Source: Pseudomonas rustica
GTDB taxonomy: Bacteria > Pseudomonadota > Gammaproteobacteria > Pseudomonadales > Pseudomonadaceae
Assembly: GCF_018336155.1 (NCBI RefSeq)
Contig: NZ_JAGYHF010000001.1
Location: 310,001 to 374,000 of the forward strand
Length of the DNA: 64,000 nucleotides
Direction of reading: 5' to 3'
In this document: positions 1 through 10,904 of the stretch, in pieces
How the letters are laid out: each line of letters begins with the position of its first letter
How positions within the stretch are numbered: the stretch's first letter is position 1
Translations under genes and position numbers: made by a program
Notes under the pieces: model-generated
The model's input: only the letters and a program-made list of their open reading frames with translations
The model's database searches: none
Told to the model about the DNA's origin: nothing

Positions 1-1097
<1,097 letters not shown>

Positions 1098-1107
1098 TTA
1101 GTCAAAG

Positions 1108-2280
1108 TCATTGCGCGTTAGAGGGTGCAGCGGCGTCAGGTGCCGGGGTTGGCGCAGGTTCCTCGGCGGGAACTTGCGGCAACGCTTCCGGCGCGGTATC
1201 CGGTGATGCTGCAGGAATCGGATCTTGCGCAGATTCCGGTGTAACTGCAGGCGCCGGGCTGGAACGATAATCCGCACGACGCTTGAGCTGAAACTCACGC
1301 ACCGCCGCGTTATGCGCATCGAGATCATCCGAGAACACATGACTGCCGTCGCCACGCGCGACGAAATACAGGCTGGTGCCATCGACCGGATTCAGCGCCG
1401 CATGAATCGCTTCACGCCCGACCATCGCAATTGGCGTCGGCGGCAGGCCGGGAATCACATAGGTGTTGTAAGGCGTCGGCTCTTTCAAATGCGCGCGGGT
1501 CAGCTTGCCGGTGTAGCGATCACCCAAACCGTAGATCACCGTCGGGTCGGTCTGCAACTGCATGCCCAACGCCATCCGCCGTACGAAGACCCCGGCAATC
1601 TGCCCGCGCTCTTGCGGGACGCCGGTTTCTTTTTCGACCAGCGAGGCCATGATCAGCGCTTGATATGGCTCCCGGTAAGGCACATCAGACGCACGTTTTT
1701 CCCATTCGCTGGACAGCACTTCATCGAGACGGTCGAAGGACTTTTTCAGCAACTCGGCATCGGTCATACCGCGCACGAAGCGGTAGGTGTCAGGGAAGAA
1801 ACGCCCTTCCGGAAACAGGCCTTTGTGGCCAATCTTCGCCATTACGTCGCTGTCGCTCAAACCGCTCAGGGTCTGCTCGATTTTCTCGTCCTTGGCCAAT
1901 GCAGCACGCACTTGATGGAAGTTCCAGCCCTCGACCAGGGTCAGGCTGTACTGAACCACGTCGCCGCGCTTCCACGAATCGATCAGACCGTTAACGGTCA
2001 TGCCCGGCTGCATGCGGTATTCACCGCTGTGGATCGGTGTGCCGGCGAGGTTGAAGCGCCAGTAAACCCGTAGCCAGAACGCGTCCTTGATGACGCCATC
2101 GGTTTCGAGTTCGAGGAAAGTACGGGTGGGGGTAGAGCCTTTCGGCACATCCAGCAGCTCTTCCTGCGTGATGTTCAGGGGTTGTTCCAGTGCGGAGTGA
2201 ATCTTCCAGGCGCTGGCGCCCAACAACAGCCCTGCCAGAACCAGTCCGGTTTCCAGCAGCAGCAAAAGTTTACGTCTCAC
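1108..2280 (-). CDS. mltG: Endolytic murein transglycosylase MltG
   Basis: Inner-membrane lytic transglycosylase that cleaves nascent glycan strands and is thought to terminate their elongation. The 390-residue protein has one N-terminal transmembrane segment (about residues 4-25), a LysM-like region, and a YceG catalytic domain with the expected glutamate in ASLVEKETG. A Pro/Ala-rich tail of about 55 residues follows the catalytic domain and is probably disordered. The start is a GTG three bases after the pabC stop, so the two are likely co-translated. The Pro/Ala tail is longer than in the E. coli protein. Confidence 0.92.
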   Translation of the reverse strand: MRRKLLLLLETGLVLAGLLLGASAWKIHSALEQPLNITQEELLDVPKGSTPTRTFLELETDGVIKDAFWLRVYWRFNLAGTPIHSGEYRMQPGMTVNGLIDSWKRGDVVQYSLTLVEGWNFHQVRAALAKDEKIEQTLSGLSDSDVMAKIGHKGLFPEGRFFPDTYRFVRGMTDAELLKKSFDRLDEVLSSEWEKRASDVPYREPYQALIMASLVEKETGVPQERGQIAGVFVRRMALGMQLQTDPTVIYGLGDRYTGKLTRAHLKEPTPYNTYVIPGLPPTPIAMVGREAIHAALNPVDGTSLYFVARGDGSHVFSDDLDAHNAAVREFQLKRRADYRSSPAPAVTPESAQDPIPAASPDTAPEALPQVPAEEPAPTPAPDAAAPSNAQ

Positions 2281-2283
2281 GAA

Positions 2284-3099
2284 TCAGGCATCCAGTAGCG
2301 CGCGGGCAATGGTTTGCAGTTTACGGGTGAGCGGGCCAACCGGCCAGCTCAGTGCAGCGTAGGCGCGTACCGGCCACACGCCATAAACACTGTTGCAGAG
2401 GAACACTTCATCAGCCCATTGCAGCTGTTCGAGGCTGATGTCGGCGATTTGCGTGGGGATGGCCAATGACTCGGCCTGAAACAATATTTCGGCGCGCATC
2501 ACCCCGGCGACACCGCAGCGTCTCAGATCGGGCGTGATCAACACACCGTCTCGCACCAGAAACACATTGCTGAACACCCCTTCGATGACCCGACCAGCCT
2601 GATCGAGCATCAAGCCTTCAGCATGCTCGCTGTCCTGCCATTCGGCGCGGGCGATTACTTGTTCGAGTCGGTTGAGGTGTTTGAGTCCGGCAAGCAGCGG
2701 CTGGATAGCCAAGCGTGTGCTGCACGGAAACAGGCGAACGCCTTGTTCAGCATGAACAACGGGATAAGCCGCCGGTGGATTGCCTTGCAGAATGCGTCGG
2801 CCCGGCGCCGCAGGATCGGGCGCATAACCGCGCAAACCGTCGCCACGGGTGAGGATGAGTTTGAGCACGCCCTCGCCCATCGCTGCCGCATAGCTCAGCA
2901 GCTCATGACGAATCAACTCGATATCGGCGGCGATGGCCAGACGCGAACAGCCATCGGCCAGTCGCGTCAGATGCCGATCGAGCAGGATCGGTTGGCCGCC
3001 ACGCACAGCAATGGTCTCGAACAGACCATCGCCGTAAGCCAGGCCGCGATCTTTCAGCGACAGAGCGTCAGCCGGTTGACCGTCGACCCAGCAGTCCAT
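2284..3099 (-). CDS. pabC: Aminodeoxychorismate lyase
   Basis: PLP-dependent fold-type IV lyase that converts 4-amino-4-deoxychorismate to p-aminobenzoate for folate synthesis. At 271 residues it is normal size. The PLP lysine lies in LLAGLKHLNRLEQVIA (about residue 140) and the entry motif GLAYGDGLFETI is near residue 20. Its ATG overlaps the fabF stop by one base (TGATG) and mltG follows 3 bp later, so it sits inside a fatty-acid/folate/murein operon. Confidence 0.93.
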   Translation of the reverse strand: MDCWVDGQPADALSLKDRGLAYGDGLFETIAVRGGQPILLDRHLTRLADGCSRLAIAADIELIRHELLSYAAAMGEGVLKLILTRGDGLRGYAPDPAAPGRRILQGNPPAAYPVVHAEQGVRLFPCSTRLAIQPLLAGLKHLNRLEQVIARAEWQDSEHAEGLMLDQAGRVIEGVFSNVFLVRDGVLITPDLRRCGVAGVMRAEILFQAESLAIPTQIADISLEQLQWADEVFLCNSVYGVWPVRAYAALSWPVGPLTRKLQTIARALLDA

Positions 3100-4343
3100 C
3101 AGCCTGCGAACCGACGGAACGCCAGGGTGCCGTTGGTGCCGCCAAAACCGAAGGAGTTGGACAGCACGACATCGATGTCCATGTTGCGCGCAGTGTGCGG
3201 CACAAAATCGAGATCGCAGCCTTCGTCCGGCTCATCGAGGTTGATGGTCGGTGGTGCCACTTGGCTGTTGATCGCCAGCACGCTGAAGATCGCTTCAACC
3301 GCGCCCGCCGCGCCCAACAGGTGGCCGGTCATCGACTTGGTCGAGCTGACCGCCAGCTTGTAGGCGTGCTCACCGAACACCGACTTGATCGCGTTGGCTT
3401 CGGCAAGGTCGCCGGCCGGAGTCGAAGTGCCGTGGGCGTTGATGTACTGCACTTGGTCGACGTTGATCTTCGCATCGCGTAGCGCATTGGTGATGCAGCG
3501 TGCTGCACCCGCGCCATCGGCCGGTGGCGAGGTCATGTGGAACGCATCGCCGCTGGTGCCGAAACCGATCAGCTCGGCGTAGATGGTCGCGCCACGTGCC
3601 TTGGCGTGTTCGAGTTCTTCAAGCACCAGTGCACCGGCACCGTCGGACAGGACGAAACCGTCACGGCCCTTGTCCCACGGACGGCTGGCACGGGTTGGCT
3701 CGTCGTTGCGGGTCGACAGCGCACGGGACGCGCCGAAGCCGCCCATGCCCAGACCGCACGCGGCCATTTCGGCACCGCCGGCAATCATCACGTCGGCTTC
3801 GTCGTACATGATGTTGCGCGCGGCCATGCCGATGCAGTGCGTACCGGTGGTGCATGCAGTGGCGATGGCGTAGTTAGGCCCCTGTGCACCCAGATGGATG
3901 GACAGAAAACCCGAAATCATATTGATGATCGAGCCTGGCACGAAGAATGGCGAGATTCGACGCGGGCCCGTCTCATGCAGGGTACGGCTGGTTTCTTCGA
4001 TGTTGGTCAGACCGCCGATACCCGAACCCATGGCCACGCCAATGCGTTCACGGTTGGCGTCGGTGACTTCCAGACCGGAGTTGCGCACGGCTTGAAAGCC
4101 GGCGGCGAGACCGTACTGAATGAACAGGTCGAGCTTGCGTGCTTCCTTGACCGACAGGTATTCCTCGACATTGAAGCCCTTTACCGAGCCGCCAAAGCGG
4201 GTGGAATAGGCAGAAAGGTCGGTGTGTTCGATCAGACCAATGCCACTGCGGCCAGCCAGAATGCCCTGCCAACTGCTCGGCACATCCGTGCCCAGTGGCG
4301 ACAACATACCCATACCGGTGACTACGACGCGTCTACGCGACAC
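3099..4343 (-). CDS. fabF: Beta-ketoacyl-ACP synthase II
   Basis: Condensing enzyme that elongates acyl-ACP with malonyl-ACP. The Cys-His-His triad is visible: Cys in [10 protein letters not shown], His in [11 protein letters not shown] and His in [12 protein letters not shown] choose the GTG at 4343 ([13 protein letters not shown]) because an AGGAGAG Shine-Dalgarno lies just upstream. A longer reading frame from 4379 would add 12 residues with no ribosome site and no family support. The result is 414 residues, the family length. It is preceded by acpP with a terminator between them, so fabF may depend on read-through or its own promoter. Confidence 0.94.
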   Translation of the reverse strand: MSRRRVVVTGMGMLSPLGTDVPSSWQGILAGRSGIGLIEHTDLSAYSTRFGGSVKGFNVEEYLSVKEARKLDLFIQYGLAAGFQAVRNSGLEVTDANRERIGVAMGSGIGGLTNIEETSRTLHETGPRRISPFFVPGSIINMISGFLSIHLGAQGPNYAIATACTTGTHCIGMAARNIMYDEADVMIAGGAEMAACGLGMGGFGASRALSTRNDEPTRASRPWDKGRDGFVLSDGAGALVLEELEHAKARGATIYAELIGFGTSGDAFHMTSPPADGAGAARCITNALRDAKINVDQVQYINAHGTSTPAGDLAEANAIKSVFGEHAYKLAVSSTKSMTGHLLGAAGAVEAIFSVLAINSQVAPPTINLDEPDEGCDLDFVPHTARNMDIDVVLSNSFGFGGTNGTLAFRRFAG

Positions 4344-4390
4344 AGCACTCTCCTTTTTCAAATGACGACGACTTTGCATCAGGCCTAAAG

Positions 4391-4427
4391 AAAAAACCGC
4401 ACGCCATGATGGCAGTGCGGTTTTTCC
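4391..4427 (-). terminator. Rho-independent terminator after acpP
   Basis: A hairpin of AAAACCGCAC paired with GTGCGGTTTT is flanked by A and T runs, so it can act on both strands. It lies 28 bp downstream of the acpP stop and would make acpP the end of an abundant short transcript. Confidence 0.8.
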
Positions 4428-4454
4428 ATGACAGCAAACAACGATTACAAACTA

Positions 4455-4691
4455 TTACGCCTGGTGGCTAGTAACGTAGTCGATTGCAGCTTGTACAGTA
4501 GTGATCTTCTCAGCTTCTTCGTCAGGGATTTCGGTCTCGAATTCCTCTTCCAGAGCCATCACCAGCTCAACGGTGTCAAGGGAGTCGGCACCCAGGTCTT
4601 CTACGAAGGAAGCGGTGTTAACCACTTCTTCTTCTTTAACACCCAGTTGCTCGGCAACGATTTTCTTGACGCGCTCTTCGATGGTGCTCAT
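4455..4691 (-). CDS. acpP: Acyl carrier protein
   Basis: Carries growing acyl chains on a 4'-phosphopantetheine arm. The 78-residue acidic protein has the attachment serine in [12 protein letters not shown] (Ser37 counting Met). It lies between fabG and fabF as in most gammaproteobacteria. A separate promoter upstream and a terminator downstream fit the very high expression expected of this gene. The ribosome site TTAGGAGTG is strong. Confidence 0.98.
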   Translation of the reverse strand: MSTIEERVKKIVAEQLGVKEEEVVNTASFVEDLGADSLDTVELVMALEEEFETEIPDEEAEKITTVQAAIDYVTSHQA

Positions 4692-4743
4692 ACCTTGTTT
4701 TCACTCCTAATGGACAAATTCAGGCAGCTGGCCAGTGGGTAAG

Positions 4744-4771
4744 TGTATAGAAAGACTTTTCAGCTTTTCAA
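4744..4771 (-). promoter_or_regulatory. Predicted sigma-70 promoter of acpP
   Basis: On the minus strand TTGAAA (4771-4766) and TATACA (4749-4744) are separated by 16 bp, about 50 bp upstream of the acpP start. This is read from sequence only. Confidence 0.5.
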
Positions 4772-4887
4772 CTGAAAGCTTCACTCCTCAAACCCGGTGG
4801 CCCTCTGCCTATAAATAGATTGCAGCTTTATAACGGATTTTAGACAGCTCGTATGACATTTTTTTGAAGCAATCCGTCACATTTTAC

Positions 4888-5631
4888 TTACATGTACATC
4901 CCACCGTTCACCGGGATTGTAGCCCCAGTGACGTATGCCGCACCGTCGGATGCAAGAAAAGCGACCACAGACGCGATCTCTTGAGCTTGTCCCAGACGAC
5001 CCAGCGGAATCTGCGTCTGCAAGGCTTCACGCTGTGCTTCAGGCAGTTCGCGGGTCATATCGGTGTCGATAAACCCTGGGGTTACCGAGTTGACCGTAAT
5101 CGAACGCGAACCGACTTCACGCGCCATGGCACGGCTGAAACCTTCCAGACCGGCCTTGGCGGCTGCATAGTTTACTTGGCCAGCGTTGCCCATGGCACCC
5201 ACTACCGAGCCAATACTGATAATTCGACCCCAGCGCGCCTTGGTCATGCCGCGCAGAACGCCCTTGGACAGGCGGAATAGACTGTTCAGGTTGGTATCGA
5301 TCACGTCGTACCACTCATCGTCTTTCATGCGCATCATCAGGTTATCGCGGGTGATGCCGGCATTATTGACCAGGATCGCCACTGGTGCACCGAACTGCTC
5401 CTGAATGCTCGCCAGCACAGCGCTGACCGATTCATCGCTGGTCACGTTCAGCTCAAGGCCAGTGCCCTGAATACCGTTTTCCTTCAGGGTTGCAGCAATG
5501 CGCTCAGCACCCGAAGCCGAGGTCGCGGTGCCAATAACGATGGCGCCCTGACGACCCAGTTCCAGCGCGATGGCCTGGCCGATGCCACGGCTTGCGCCGG
5601 TGACCAGTGCAACTTTACCTTGCAGACTCAT
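4888..5631 (-). CDS. fabG: 3-oxoacyl-ACP reductase
   Basis: NADPH-dependent SDR that reduces beta-ketoacyl-ACP in fatty-acid elongation. The 247 residues show the cofactor motif GASRGIG, NNAG, and the Ser-Tyr-Lys set (GSVVGAMGNAGQVNYAAAKAG). The C-terminal VTGATIPVNGGMYM is typical of FabG. It lies 16 bp downstream of fabD, with acpP about 200 bp further on. Confidence 0.96.
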   Translation of the reverse strand: MSLQGKVALVTGASRGIGQAIALELGRQGAIVIGTATSASGAERIAATLKENGIQGTGLELNVTSDESVSAVLASIQEQFGAPVAILVNNAGITRDNLMMRMKDDEWYDVIDTNLNSLFRLSKGVLRGMTKARWGRIISIGSVVGAMGNAGQVNYAAAKAGLEGFSRAMAREVGSRSITVNSVTPGFIDTDMTRELPEAQREALQTQIPLGRLGQAQEIASVVAFLASDGAAYVTGATIPVNGGMYM

Positions 5632-5647
5632 GCAAGTTTCTCCTGAT

Positions 5648-6586
5648 TCAGGCTTGCGCTGCGCGAGCGGCAGCGAAAGCGTCTGGGGTATTGAGGTTGG
5701 AAGTCGCCACGCCTTCAGCGCAACGTTTGTTCAGACCGGCGAGGACTTTGCCCGGGCCGCATTCGACCAGATTGGTCGCGCCCTTGGCTGCCAGCGTCTG
5801 TACCGATTCAACCCAGCGGACTGGCTTGTAGAGTTGTTCGAGCAGATCACGCTTGAGGGTTTCCAGATCAGCCGGCACTTGCGCGCTGACGTTCTGTACC
5901 ACCGGAATCTGCGGCGCCTGCCAGTTAATAGCGGCGATGGATTCGGCAAAGCGCTCGGCGGCCGGACGCATCAATTCGCAGTGCGACGGCACGCTTACCG
6001 GCAGCGGCATCGCGCGCTTGGCACCACGGGCCTTGCAGCCTTCGATGGCGCGCTCAACGGCAGCCTTGGCACCGGCGATAACGACTTGGCCAGGCGAGTT
6101 GAAGTTGACGGCGCTGACCACTTCACCTTGCGCAGCTTCGGCGCAGGCTGCCAGCACGTCAGCGTCCTCCAGACCGAGGATGGCGGCCATGCCACCCTGC
6201 CCGGCCGGAACCGCTTCCTGCATCAGTTGACCACGGCGCTCAACGAGCTTGACCGCGTCAGCCAGCGTCAGGCTGCCAGCAGCAACCAGCGCGCTGTATT
6301 CGCCCAGGCTGTGACCGGCAACAAAGGCCGGGCGCGCGCCACCTTCTGCCAGCCACAGACGCCACAGGGCGATCGAAGCGGTCAGAATGGCCGGTTGGGT
6401 TTTATCGGTTTGATTGAGCAGCTCTTCCGGGCCCTGCTGGGTCAGTGCCCACAGGTCATAGCCCAGAGCAGCGGAGGCTTCTTGGAATGTTTCGAGGATC
6501 AGCGGGTATTGCGCGCCCAGCTCGGCCAGCATGCCGAGGGACTGCGAACCCTGTCCTGGAAAGACGAATGCGAGGGAAGCAGACAT
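5648..6586 (-). CDS. fabD: Malonyl-CoA:ACP transacylase
   Basis: Transfers malonyl from CoA to AcpP. The protein begins MSASLAFVFPGQGSQ, carries the serine elbow GHSLGEY and the histidine motif VPSHCELM, and is 312 residues. I use the ATG at 6586; an upstream extension to 6643 lacks family similarity. About 120 bp without a gene separates it from plsX. Confidence 0.95.
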   Translation of the reverse strand: MSASLAFVFPGQGSQSLGMLAELGAQYPLILETFQEASAALGYDLWALTQQGPEELLNQTDKTQPAILTASIALWRLWLAEGGARPAFVAGHSLGEYSALVAAGSLTLADAVKLVERRGQLMQEAVPAGQGGMAAILGLEDADVLAACAEAAQGEVVSAVNFNSPGQVVIAGAKAAVERAIEGCKARGAKRAMPLPVSVPSHCELMRPAAERFAESIAAINWQAPQIPVVQNVSAQVPADLETLKRDLLEQLYKPVRWVESVQTLAAKGATNLVECGPGKVLAGLNKRCAEGVATSNLNTPDAFAAARAAQA

Positions 6587-6709
6587 GTAACAAGCCCCTA
6601 ATGATCTTGTCGTCGGAAAATGACGCCCCGCTTGGGGACGCAAGAAACTGACAGTTGGATGGCCCTTTGAACCGGGCGGTCACATTTAAGCATTGTCCGA
6701 CGAAAACGC

Positions 6710-7720
6710 CTAAGACAACAAATCCTCCAGACGACCGTGGAGACGTTCGGGCAAGTTCTCTTGAATCTCGATCAGCGCACGCTGGATCGCACTCTGGAAG
6801 CCCTGAACACCGGCCGAACCGTGACTTTTCACGACGATGCCCTGCAAGCCGAGAAAGCTTGCGCCATTGTGTCGCGCCGGCGCCAGATCCGCCTGCAAAC
6901 GCTTCATCAATGGCAACGCCAACGCACCGACTGCACGGGACGCCAGATTCTTTTTGAACAGCGCCTCGATGCGCGCAGCAATCATCGTCGCCAGGCCTTC
7001 GCTGGATTTGAGCAGAATATTGCCGACGAAACCGTCGCACACCACCACATCCGCCTCGCCGCGATACAACCCATCGCCTTCGATGAAGCCGATGTAGTTG
7101 ATGCCACGAGCAGCCTGCAACAACGTTGCCGCCAGCTTGACCTGCTGGTTACCCTTGATGTCTTCAGTGCCGATATTCAGCAGCGCCACACGCGGACGAT
7201 TAATCCCCAGCGTCTGCGCCGCCACCGAACCCATTACCGCAAATTGCAGCAGATGCTCGGCACTGCAATCGACATTGGCACCCAGATCGAGCAACTGGCA
7301 AAAACCCTTCTGCGTCGGAATCGCCGCCACCATCGCCGGGCGATCAATACCCGGCAAGGTCTTCAGCACAAATCGCGACAGCGCCATCAACGCACCGGTA
7401 TTGCCGGCACTGACACAGGCTTGCGCCTTGCCATCACGCACCAGCTCCAGGGCGACACGCATCGACGAGTCCGGCTTGCCACGCAAGGCTTGAGTCGGTT
7501 TTTCGTCCATGGTGATGACTTCGCTGGCACCCACAATCGTCAGGCGCGCGCGATCGGCAGCCGATTGGCCGTGGATCAATTCTTCAAGAAGGGAGGGTTG
7601 ACCGACGAGGGTCAGGTGCAGCGAGGGCGTAGCAGAAAGGCAAGCAAGGCTGGCCTGAACAATGCTGCGGGGACCGAAGTCCCCGCCCATTGCGTCAATC
7701 GCGATGACTTGAGCGGACAA
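6710..7720 (-). CDS. plsX: Phosphate acyltransferase PlsX
   Basis: Makes acyl-phosphate from acyl-ACP for the first step of phospholipid synthesis. The 336-residue protein opens [16 protein letters not shown] and has the GNTGA and GFVGN(I)LLKSSEG regions of the family. The only start fitting this N-terminus is a TTG at 7720, four bases after the rpmF stop, which suggests coupling to rpmF and low initiation. No strong ribosome site is visible. Confidence 0.93.
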   Translation of the reverse strand: MSAQVIAIDAMGGDFGPRSIVQASLACLSATPSLHLTLVGQPSLLEELIHGQSAADRARLTIVGASEVITMDEKPTQALRGKPDSSMRVALELVRDGKAQACVSAGNTGALMALSRFVLKTLPGIDRPAMVAAIPTQKGFCQLLDLGANVDCSAEHLLQFAVMGSVAAQTLGINRPRVALLNIGTEDIKGNQQVKLAATLLQAARGINYIGFIEGDGLYRGEADVVVCDGFVGNILLKSSEGLATMIAARIEALFKKNLASRAVGALALPLMKRLQADLAPARHNGASFLGLQGIVVKSHGSAGVQGFQSAIQRALIEIQENLPERLHGRLEDLLS

Positions 7721-7724
7721 GTGA

Positions 7725-7907
7725 TTACTCGTCAGCGCCCTTGTCGATCACTTTACGGCCACGGTATACGCCTTCTGGCGATACGTGGTGACGCAGGTGA
7801 ACTTCACCAGTGGTTTTTTCTACAGACAGGGTGCTAGCCTCGAGAGCGTCGTGCGAACGGCGCATGTCACGGGCAGAGCGGGATTTTTTGTTCTGCTGAA
7901 CAGCCAT
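7725..7907 (-). CDS. rpmF: 50S ribosomal protein L32
   Basis: A 60-residue basic protein beginning [20 protein letters not shown]. It lacks the C-terminal zinc cysteines that some bacterial L32 proteins have, as is usual in gammaproteobacteria. It sits between yceD and plsX, the near-universal context linking translation and lipid synthesis. Confidence 0.96.
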
Positions 7908-7920
7908 AATTGATTAACTC

Positions 7921-8448
7921 CTAAACGTTTGGGTCACGCTTTAACTGCGCCAATACACTGAACGGGTTGGACCGCGTTGACTCGTCCTCGCTCGGTTCGG
8001 GCTCATCGAGACCCGCCGGCTGCTGGCATTCTTCCGGATGATGAGCAGGCACAATGGGCAAGGCGAGCAGAAGCTCCTCCTCGATCAGTGACTGCAGATC
8101 CAATGGATCTTCGCCCAGTTCCAGCACGTCATAACCTTTCGGCAACGACTGGGTATTCGCACCCTCTTTCACCACAGCATAACTGCATTCGCTGTGGATC
8201 GGCAGGGTGACCAGCTCAAGACAACGCTGGCAAACCATTTTGACCTCGGTGTCGATAAAGCTGTGGATCACCACAGATTTACGTTCATCTCGTTCAAAAA
8301 CGAATTTCGCCTGCACCGTACCGACATCGTCGGAAAGCGGGTCGCAGAGTCTCTTCAAATCGGCTAGCAGCAATTCACCTTGAAGGGTGGTGCCACGATC
8401 AGCCAATTTGCGCGGGTCAACGTGAGGTGGAATCGGGTCATTCAACAT
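7921..8448 (-). CDS. yceD: DUF177 protein YceD, 23S rRNA accumulation protein
   Basis: DUF177 family protein. Homologues are needed for normal 23S rRNA levels and are co-transcribed with rpmF. It has a CQRC motif near residue 75 and an acidic C-terminal half. I use the ATG at 8448 (MLNDPIPPHVDPRKLADRG); the alternative start at 8472 would lie upstream of the predicted -10 box. That promoter puts the transcript start only a few bases from this ATG, so the mRNA is probably leaderless. Confidence 0.9.
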   Translation of the reverse strand: MLNDPIPPHVDPRKLADRGTTLQGELLLADLKRLCDPLSDDVGTVQAKFVFERDERKSVVIHSFIDTEVKMVCQRCLELVTLPIHSECSYAVVKEGANTQSLPKGYDVLELGEDPLDLQSLIEEELLLALPIVPAHHPEECQQPAGLDEPEPSEDESTRSNPFSVLAQLKRDPNV

Positions 8449-8457
8449 AGGCGCAGC

Positions 8458-8485
8458 ATTATAGGGATGCACCCACCCATGTCAA
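8458..8485 (-). promoter_or_regulatory. Consensus sigma-70 promoter of the yceD-rpmF-plsX-fabD-fabG operon
   Basis: On the minus strand TTGACA (8485-8480), a 16-bp spacer and TATAAT (8463-8458) match consensus fully. The yceD ATG is only 9 bases beyond the -10 box, so transcription would begin about 2-4 nt before the start codon. Confidence 0.75.
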
Positions 8486-8553
8486 AGGAAATTGTTCCCT
8501 GTCCGTCACTTGCACGCCTCCGCTAGAATTCGCACCTGCCTCAGGAGACACGA

Positions 8554-9132
8554 ATGCTGCCTTTATTACTCGCTTCAAGCTCGACATATCGTCGCGAATT
8601 GCTCGCCAGACTGCACGTGCCGTTCGTCTGCTCCTCGCCGGATATCGATGAAAGTCATCGTCCGGGCGAGCCAGCCATCGAACTGGTCAAACGCCTCGCC
8701 GAACAAAAAGCCCGGGCACTGGCCGACAGTCATCCTGCGCACTTGATCATCGGCTCTGACCAGGTTGCCGTGCTCGGCGAGCAGATCATCGGCAAGCCGC
8801 ACACCTTCGAGAAGGCCCGCGAGCAACTGATGGCCGCCAGCGGCGCCAGTGTGACCTTCCTGACCGGCCTGGCACTGCTCAACAGCCAGACCGGTGAATG
8901 CCAAGTCGACTGCGTGCCGTTTACCGTACACATGCGCCAGCTCGATCAGGCGCGCATTGAGCGCTATCTGCGTATCGAGCAGCCTTATGACTGCGCTGGC
9001 AGCTTCAAGGCCGAAGGGTTGGGGGTGAGCTTGTTTCAGTCTACTGAAGGGCCGGACGCGACCAGCCTGATCGGCCTGCCATTGATTCGGCTGATTGACA
9101 TGTTATTGGCTGAGGGTGTGCAGATTCCTTAA
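8554..9132 (+). CDS. yceF: Maf-family nucleotide pyrophosphatase (YceF type)
   Basis: House-cleaning pyrophosphatase; the YceF subgroup hydrolyses 7-methyl-GTP. The 192 residues start MLPLLLASSSTYRRELL and show the SPDIDES and IIGSDQVA motifs. The neighbouring yceD and rpmF, with which yceF is linked in enterobacteria, support the YceF rather than YhdE subgroup. It is divergent from yceD with about 105 bp between starts. A REP pair follows 5 bp after its stop. Confidence 0.88.
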   Translation: MLPLLLASSSTYRRELLARLHVPFVCSSPDIDESHRPGEPAIELVKRLAEQKARALADSHPAHLIIGSDQVAVLGEQIIGKPHTFEKAREQLMAASGASVTFLTGLALLNSQTGECQVDCVPFTVHMRQLDQARIERYLRIEQPYDCAGSFKAEGLGVSLFQSTEGPDATSLIGLPLIRLIDMLLAEGVQIP

Positions 9133-9136
9133 AAAC

Positions 9137-9212
9137 AAAAGATCGCAGCCTTCGGCAGCTCCTACAAGGGAATGTAAAACCCTGTAGGAGCTGCCGCAGG
9201 CTGCGATCTTTT
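9137..9212. repeat. REP pair (REPIN), GGAGCTGCCG family
   Basis: Two inverted copies of AAAAGATCGCAGCCTTCGGC...TCCTACA face each other around a short spacer, so the element can fold as one long hairpin. It lies between convergent yceF and sppA and could act as a 3' stabiliser for both messages. Confidence 0.85.
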
Positions 9213-9227
9213 GATCTTTACAACGAA

Positions 9228-10217
9228 TTAACGCAACGAAGGCCCGTGGAAACCCATCCACATCGCCAACTGCTCAGCCACGCTGGCGCCAAGCTTTTTC
9301 GAGAAGCGATCAAACGGCGATTCCTGAACGGTGAAATCCACCAGTTCTTTCTCGCCAATCACGTCACGCGCAACCGAGCTGGCATTGCCCAGCCCATCGA
9401 TCAAACCTAACGGCAGCGCCTGCTCGCCCGACCAGACCAGCCCGGAGAACAGCTCCGGATGCTCTTTGTCCTTCAGACGATCACCACGACCCTGCTTGAC
9501 GCTATTGATGAACTGTTTGTGCGTGGTATCCAGCACCGTCTGCCAGAACGCCGTTTCATCCGGCTTCTGCGGCTGGAACGGATCGAGGAACGACTTGTGC
9601 TCGCCCGAGGTGTACGTGCGACGCTCAACGCCAAGCTTCTCCATGGTGCCGACAAAACCGTAACCGGCCGCCGTCACCCCGATCGAACCGACCAGACTCG
9701 CCTTGTCGGCATAAATCTGATCCGCCGCGCTGGCGATGTAATAAGCACCGGAGGCACCCAGGTCGGAAATCACGGCATACACCTTGATATCCTGGTGCAG
9801 GCCGCGCAGGCGCTTGATCTCGTCATACACATAACCTGACTGCACCGGACTGCCGCCCGGGCTGTTGATACGCAGGACGACACCTTTGACCTTCTTGTCC
9901 TCAAACGCTGCGCGCAGACTGCCGACAATATTATCGGCGCTGGCCGGCTCCTTATCGGCGATCACCCCGGTGACATCGATCAACGCGGTGTAGTTATCGC
10001 TACGGGTGGCGCTTTTTTCCATGTCCATCAGCGGCGTGAACAGGATCAGCGCAATAAACAGATAAACAAACGTCAGCAGCTTGAAGAAGATCCCCCAGCG
10101 CCGCGAACGGCGCTGCTCTTGCACGCCGGCCAGGAGAGTCTTCTCCAGCAGCTTCCAGCTTTTCTCGTCACCGCCGTCGGCATCTGCCTTGGCTGGTGCT
10201 TTCCATTCGTCGGTCAT
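9228..10217 (-). CDS. sppA: Signal peptide peptidase SppA (short form)
   Basis: Membrane serine protease of family S49 that degrades cleaved signal peptides. The 329-residue protein has a cytoplasmic N-terminus, one transmembrane helix (about residues 42-62) and a single S49 domain. The nucleophile serine is in DLGASGAYYIASAAD and the catalytic lysine in ADKASLVGSIGV. It is the 36-kDa type rather than the 67-kDa E. coli type. I use the second ATG (10217) because GGGGTGG lies 5 bp ahead of it. Confidence 0.9.
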   Translation of the reverse strand: MTDEWKAPAKADADGGDEKSWKLLEKTLLAGVQEQRRSRRWGIFFKLLTFVYLFIALILFTPLMDMEKSATRSDNYTALIDVTGVIADKEPASADNIVGSLRAAFEDKKVKGVVLRINSPGGSPVQSGYVYDEIKRLRGLHQDIKVYAVISDLGASGAYYIASAADQIYADKASLVGSIGVTAAGYGFVGTMEKLGVERRTYTSGEHKSFLDPFQPQKPDETAFWQTVLDTTHKQFINSVKQGRGDRLKDKEHPELFSGLVWSGEQALPLGLIDGLGNASSVARDVIGEKELVDFTVQESPFDRFSKKLGASVAEQLAMWMGFHGPSLR

Positions 10218-10241
10218 GCCATCCACCCCAGCAAAAACGTA

Positions 10242-10904
10242 TTAAGCCTGCTGCGCCAGCCAGGCATGCAATTCGGAAAAACGGTCGATCGACAGGCGCG
10301 GCTCGAACTGCTGCAGCGATTCGATCGATTGCGCGCCATAACTGACCGCCACCGAATCCATCCCCGCGTTACGCGCCATCAGCAGATCGAAGGACGAATC
10401 GCCAACCATCAGCGCCTGTTCGGCGCGCACGCCGCAATGAGCAAGGATCTGCTCCAGCATCAGAGGGTGCGGCTTGCTCGCAGTTTCATCGGCAGCGCGG
10501 GTGATATCGAAATAATCTTCCCAGCCATTGGCCTTGAGCACTCGATCCAGACCCCGGCGATTCTTGCCGGTGGCCACAGCCAGGTGATAACCCTGCTCGC
10601 GGAACGACGCCATCGACTCGACGACCCCTTCGAACAACGGCGAAGGCACGGCTTCGGCGGCGATGTAGTGATCAGCGTAATACTCGCGAAACAAGGTCAT
10701 TTCGGCGTCGCTGATCTCGGGATACAAGGTGCGGATCGCCTCAGGCAGGCCCAGGCCGATGATGCCTTTGACGGCGAAATCATCGCGCAACTCGAAACCG
10801 GAACGCCCGGATGCCGAGTGCATCGCCTCGACGATCCGATGGATGGAATCGGCCAGCGTGCCGTCCCAATCAAAAATCAGCAGCTTGTAATCAGATGGGC
10901 GCAC
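10242..10904 (-). CDS. HAD-family phosphatase, phosphoglycolate phosphatase-like
   Basis: Haloacid dehalogenase superfamily hydrolase of 220 residues. Motif I is DWDGTLADS, motif II is VATGKN and motif III/IV is [16 protein letters not shown]. The cap is the alpha-helical C1 type of Gph/PGMB-like enzymes. It overlaps the end of rluC by 14 bp and precedes sppA, an arrangement conserved in Pseudomonas. The substrate cannot be read from the sequence; a sugar phosphate or phosphoglycolate is likely. Confidence 0.85.
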   Translation of the reverse strand: MRPSDYKLLIFDWDGTLADSIHRIVEAMHSASGRSGFELRDDFAVKGIIGLGLPEAIRTLYPEISDAEMTLFREYYADHYIAAEAVPSPLFEGVVESMASFREQGYHLAVATGKNRRGLDRVLKANGWEDYFDITRAADETASKPHPLMLEQILAHCGVRAEQALMVGDSSFDLLMARNAGMDSVAVSYGAQSIESLQQFEPRLSIDRFSELHAWLAQQA

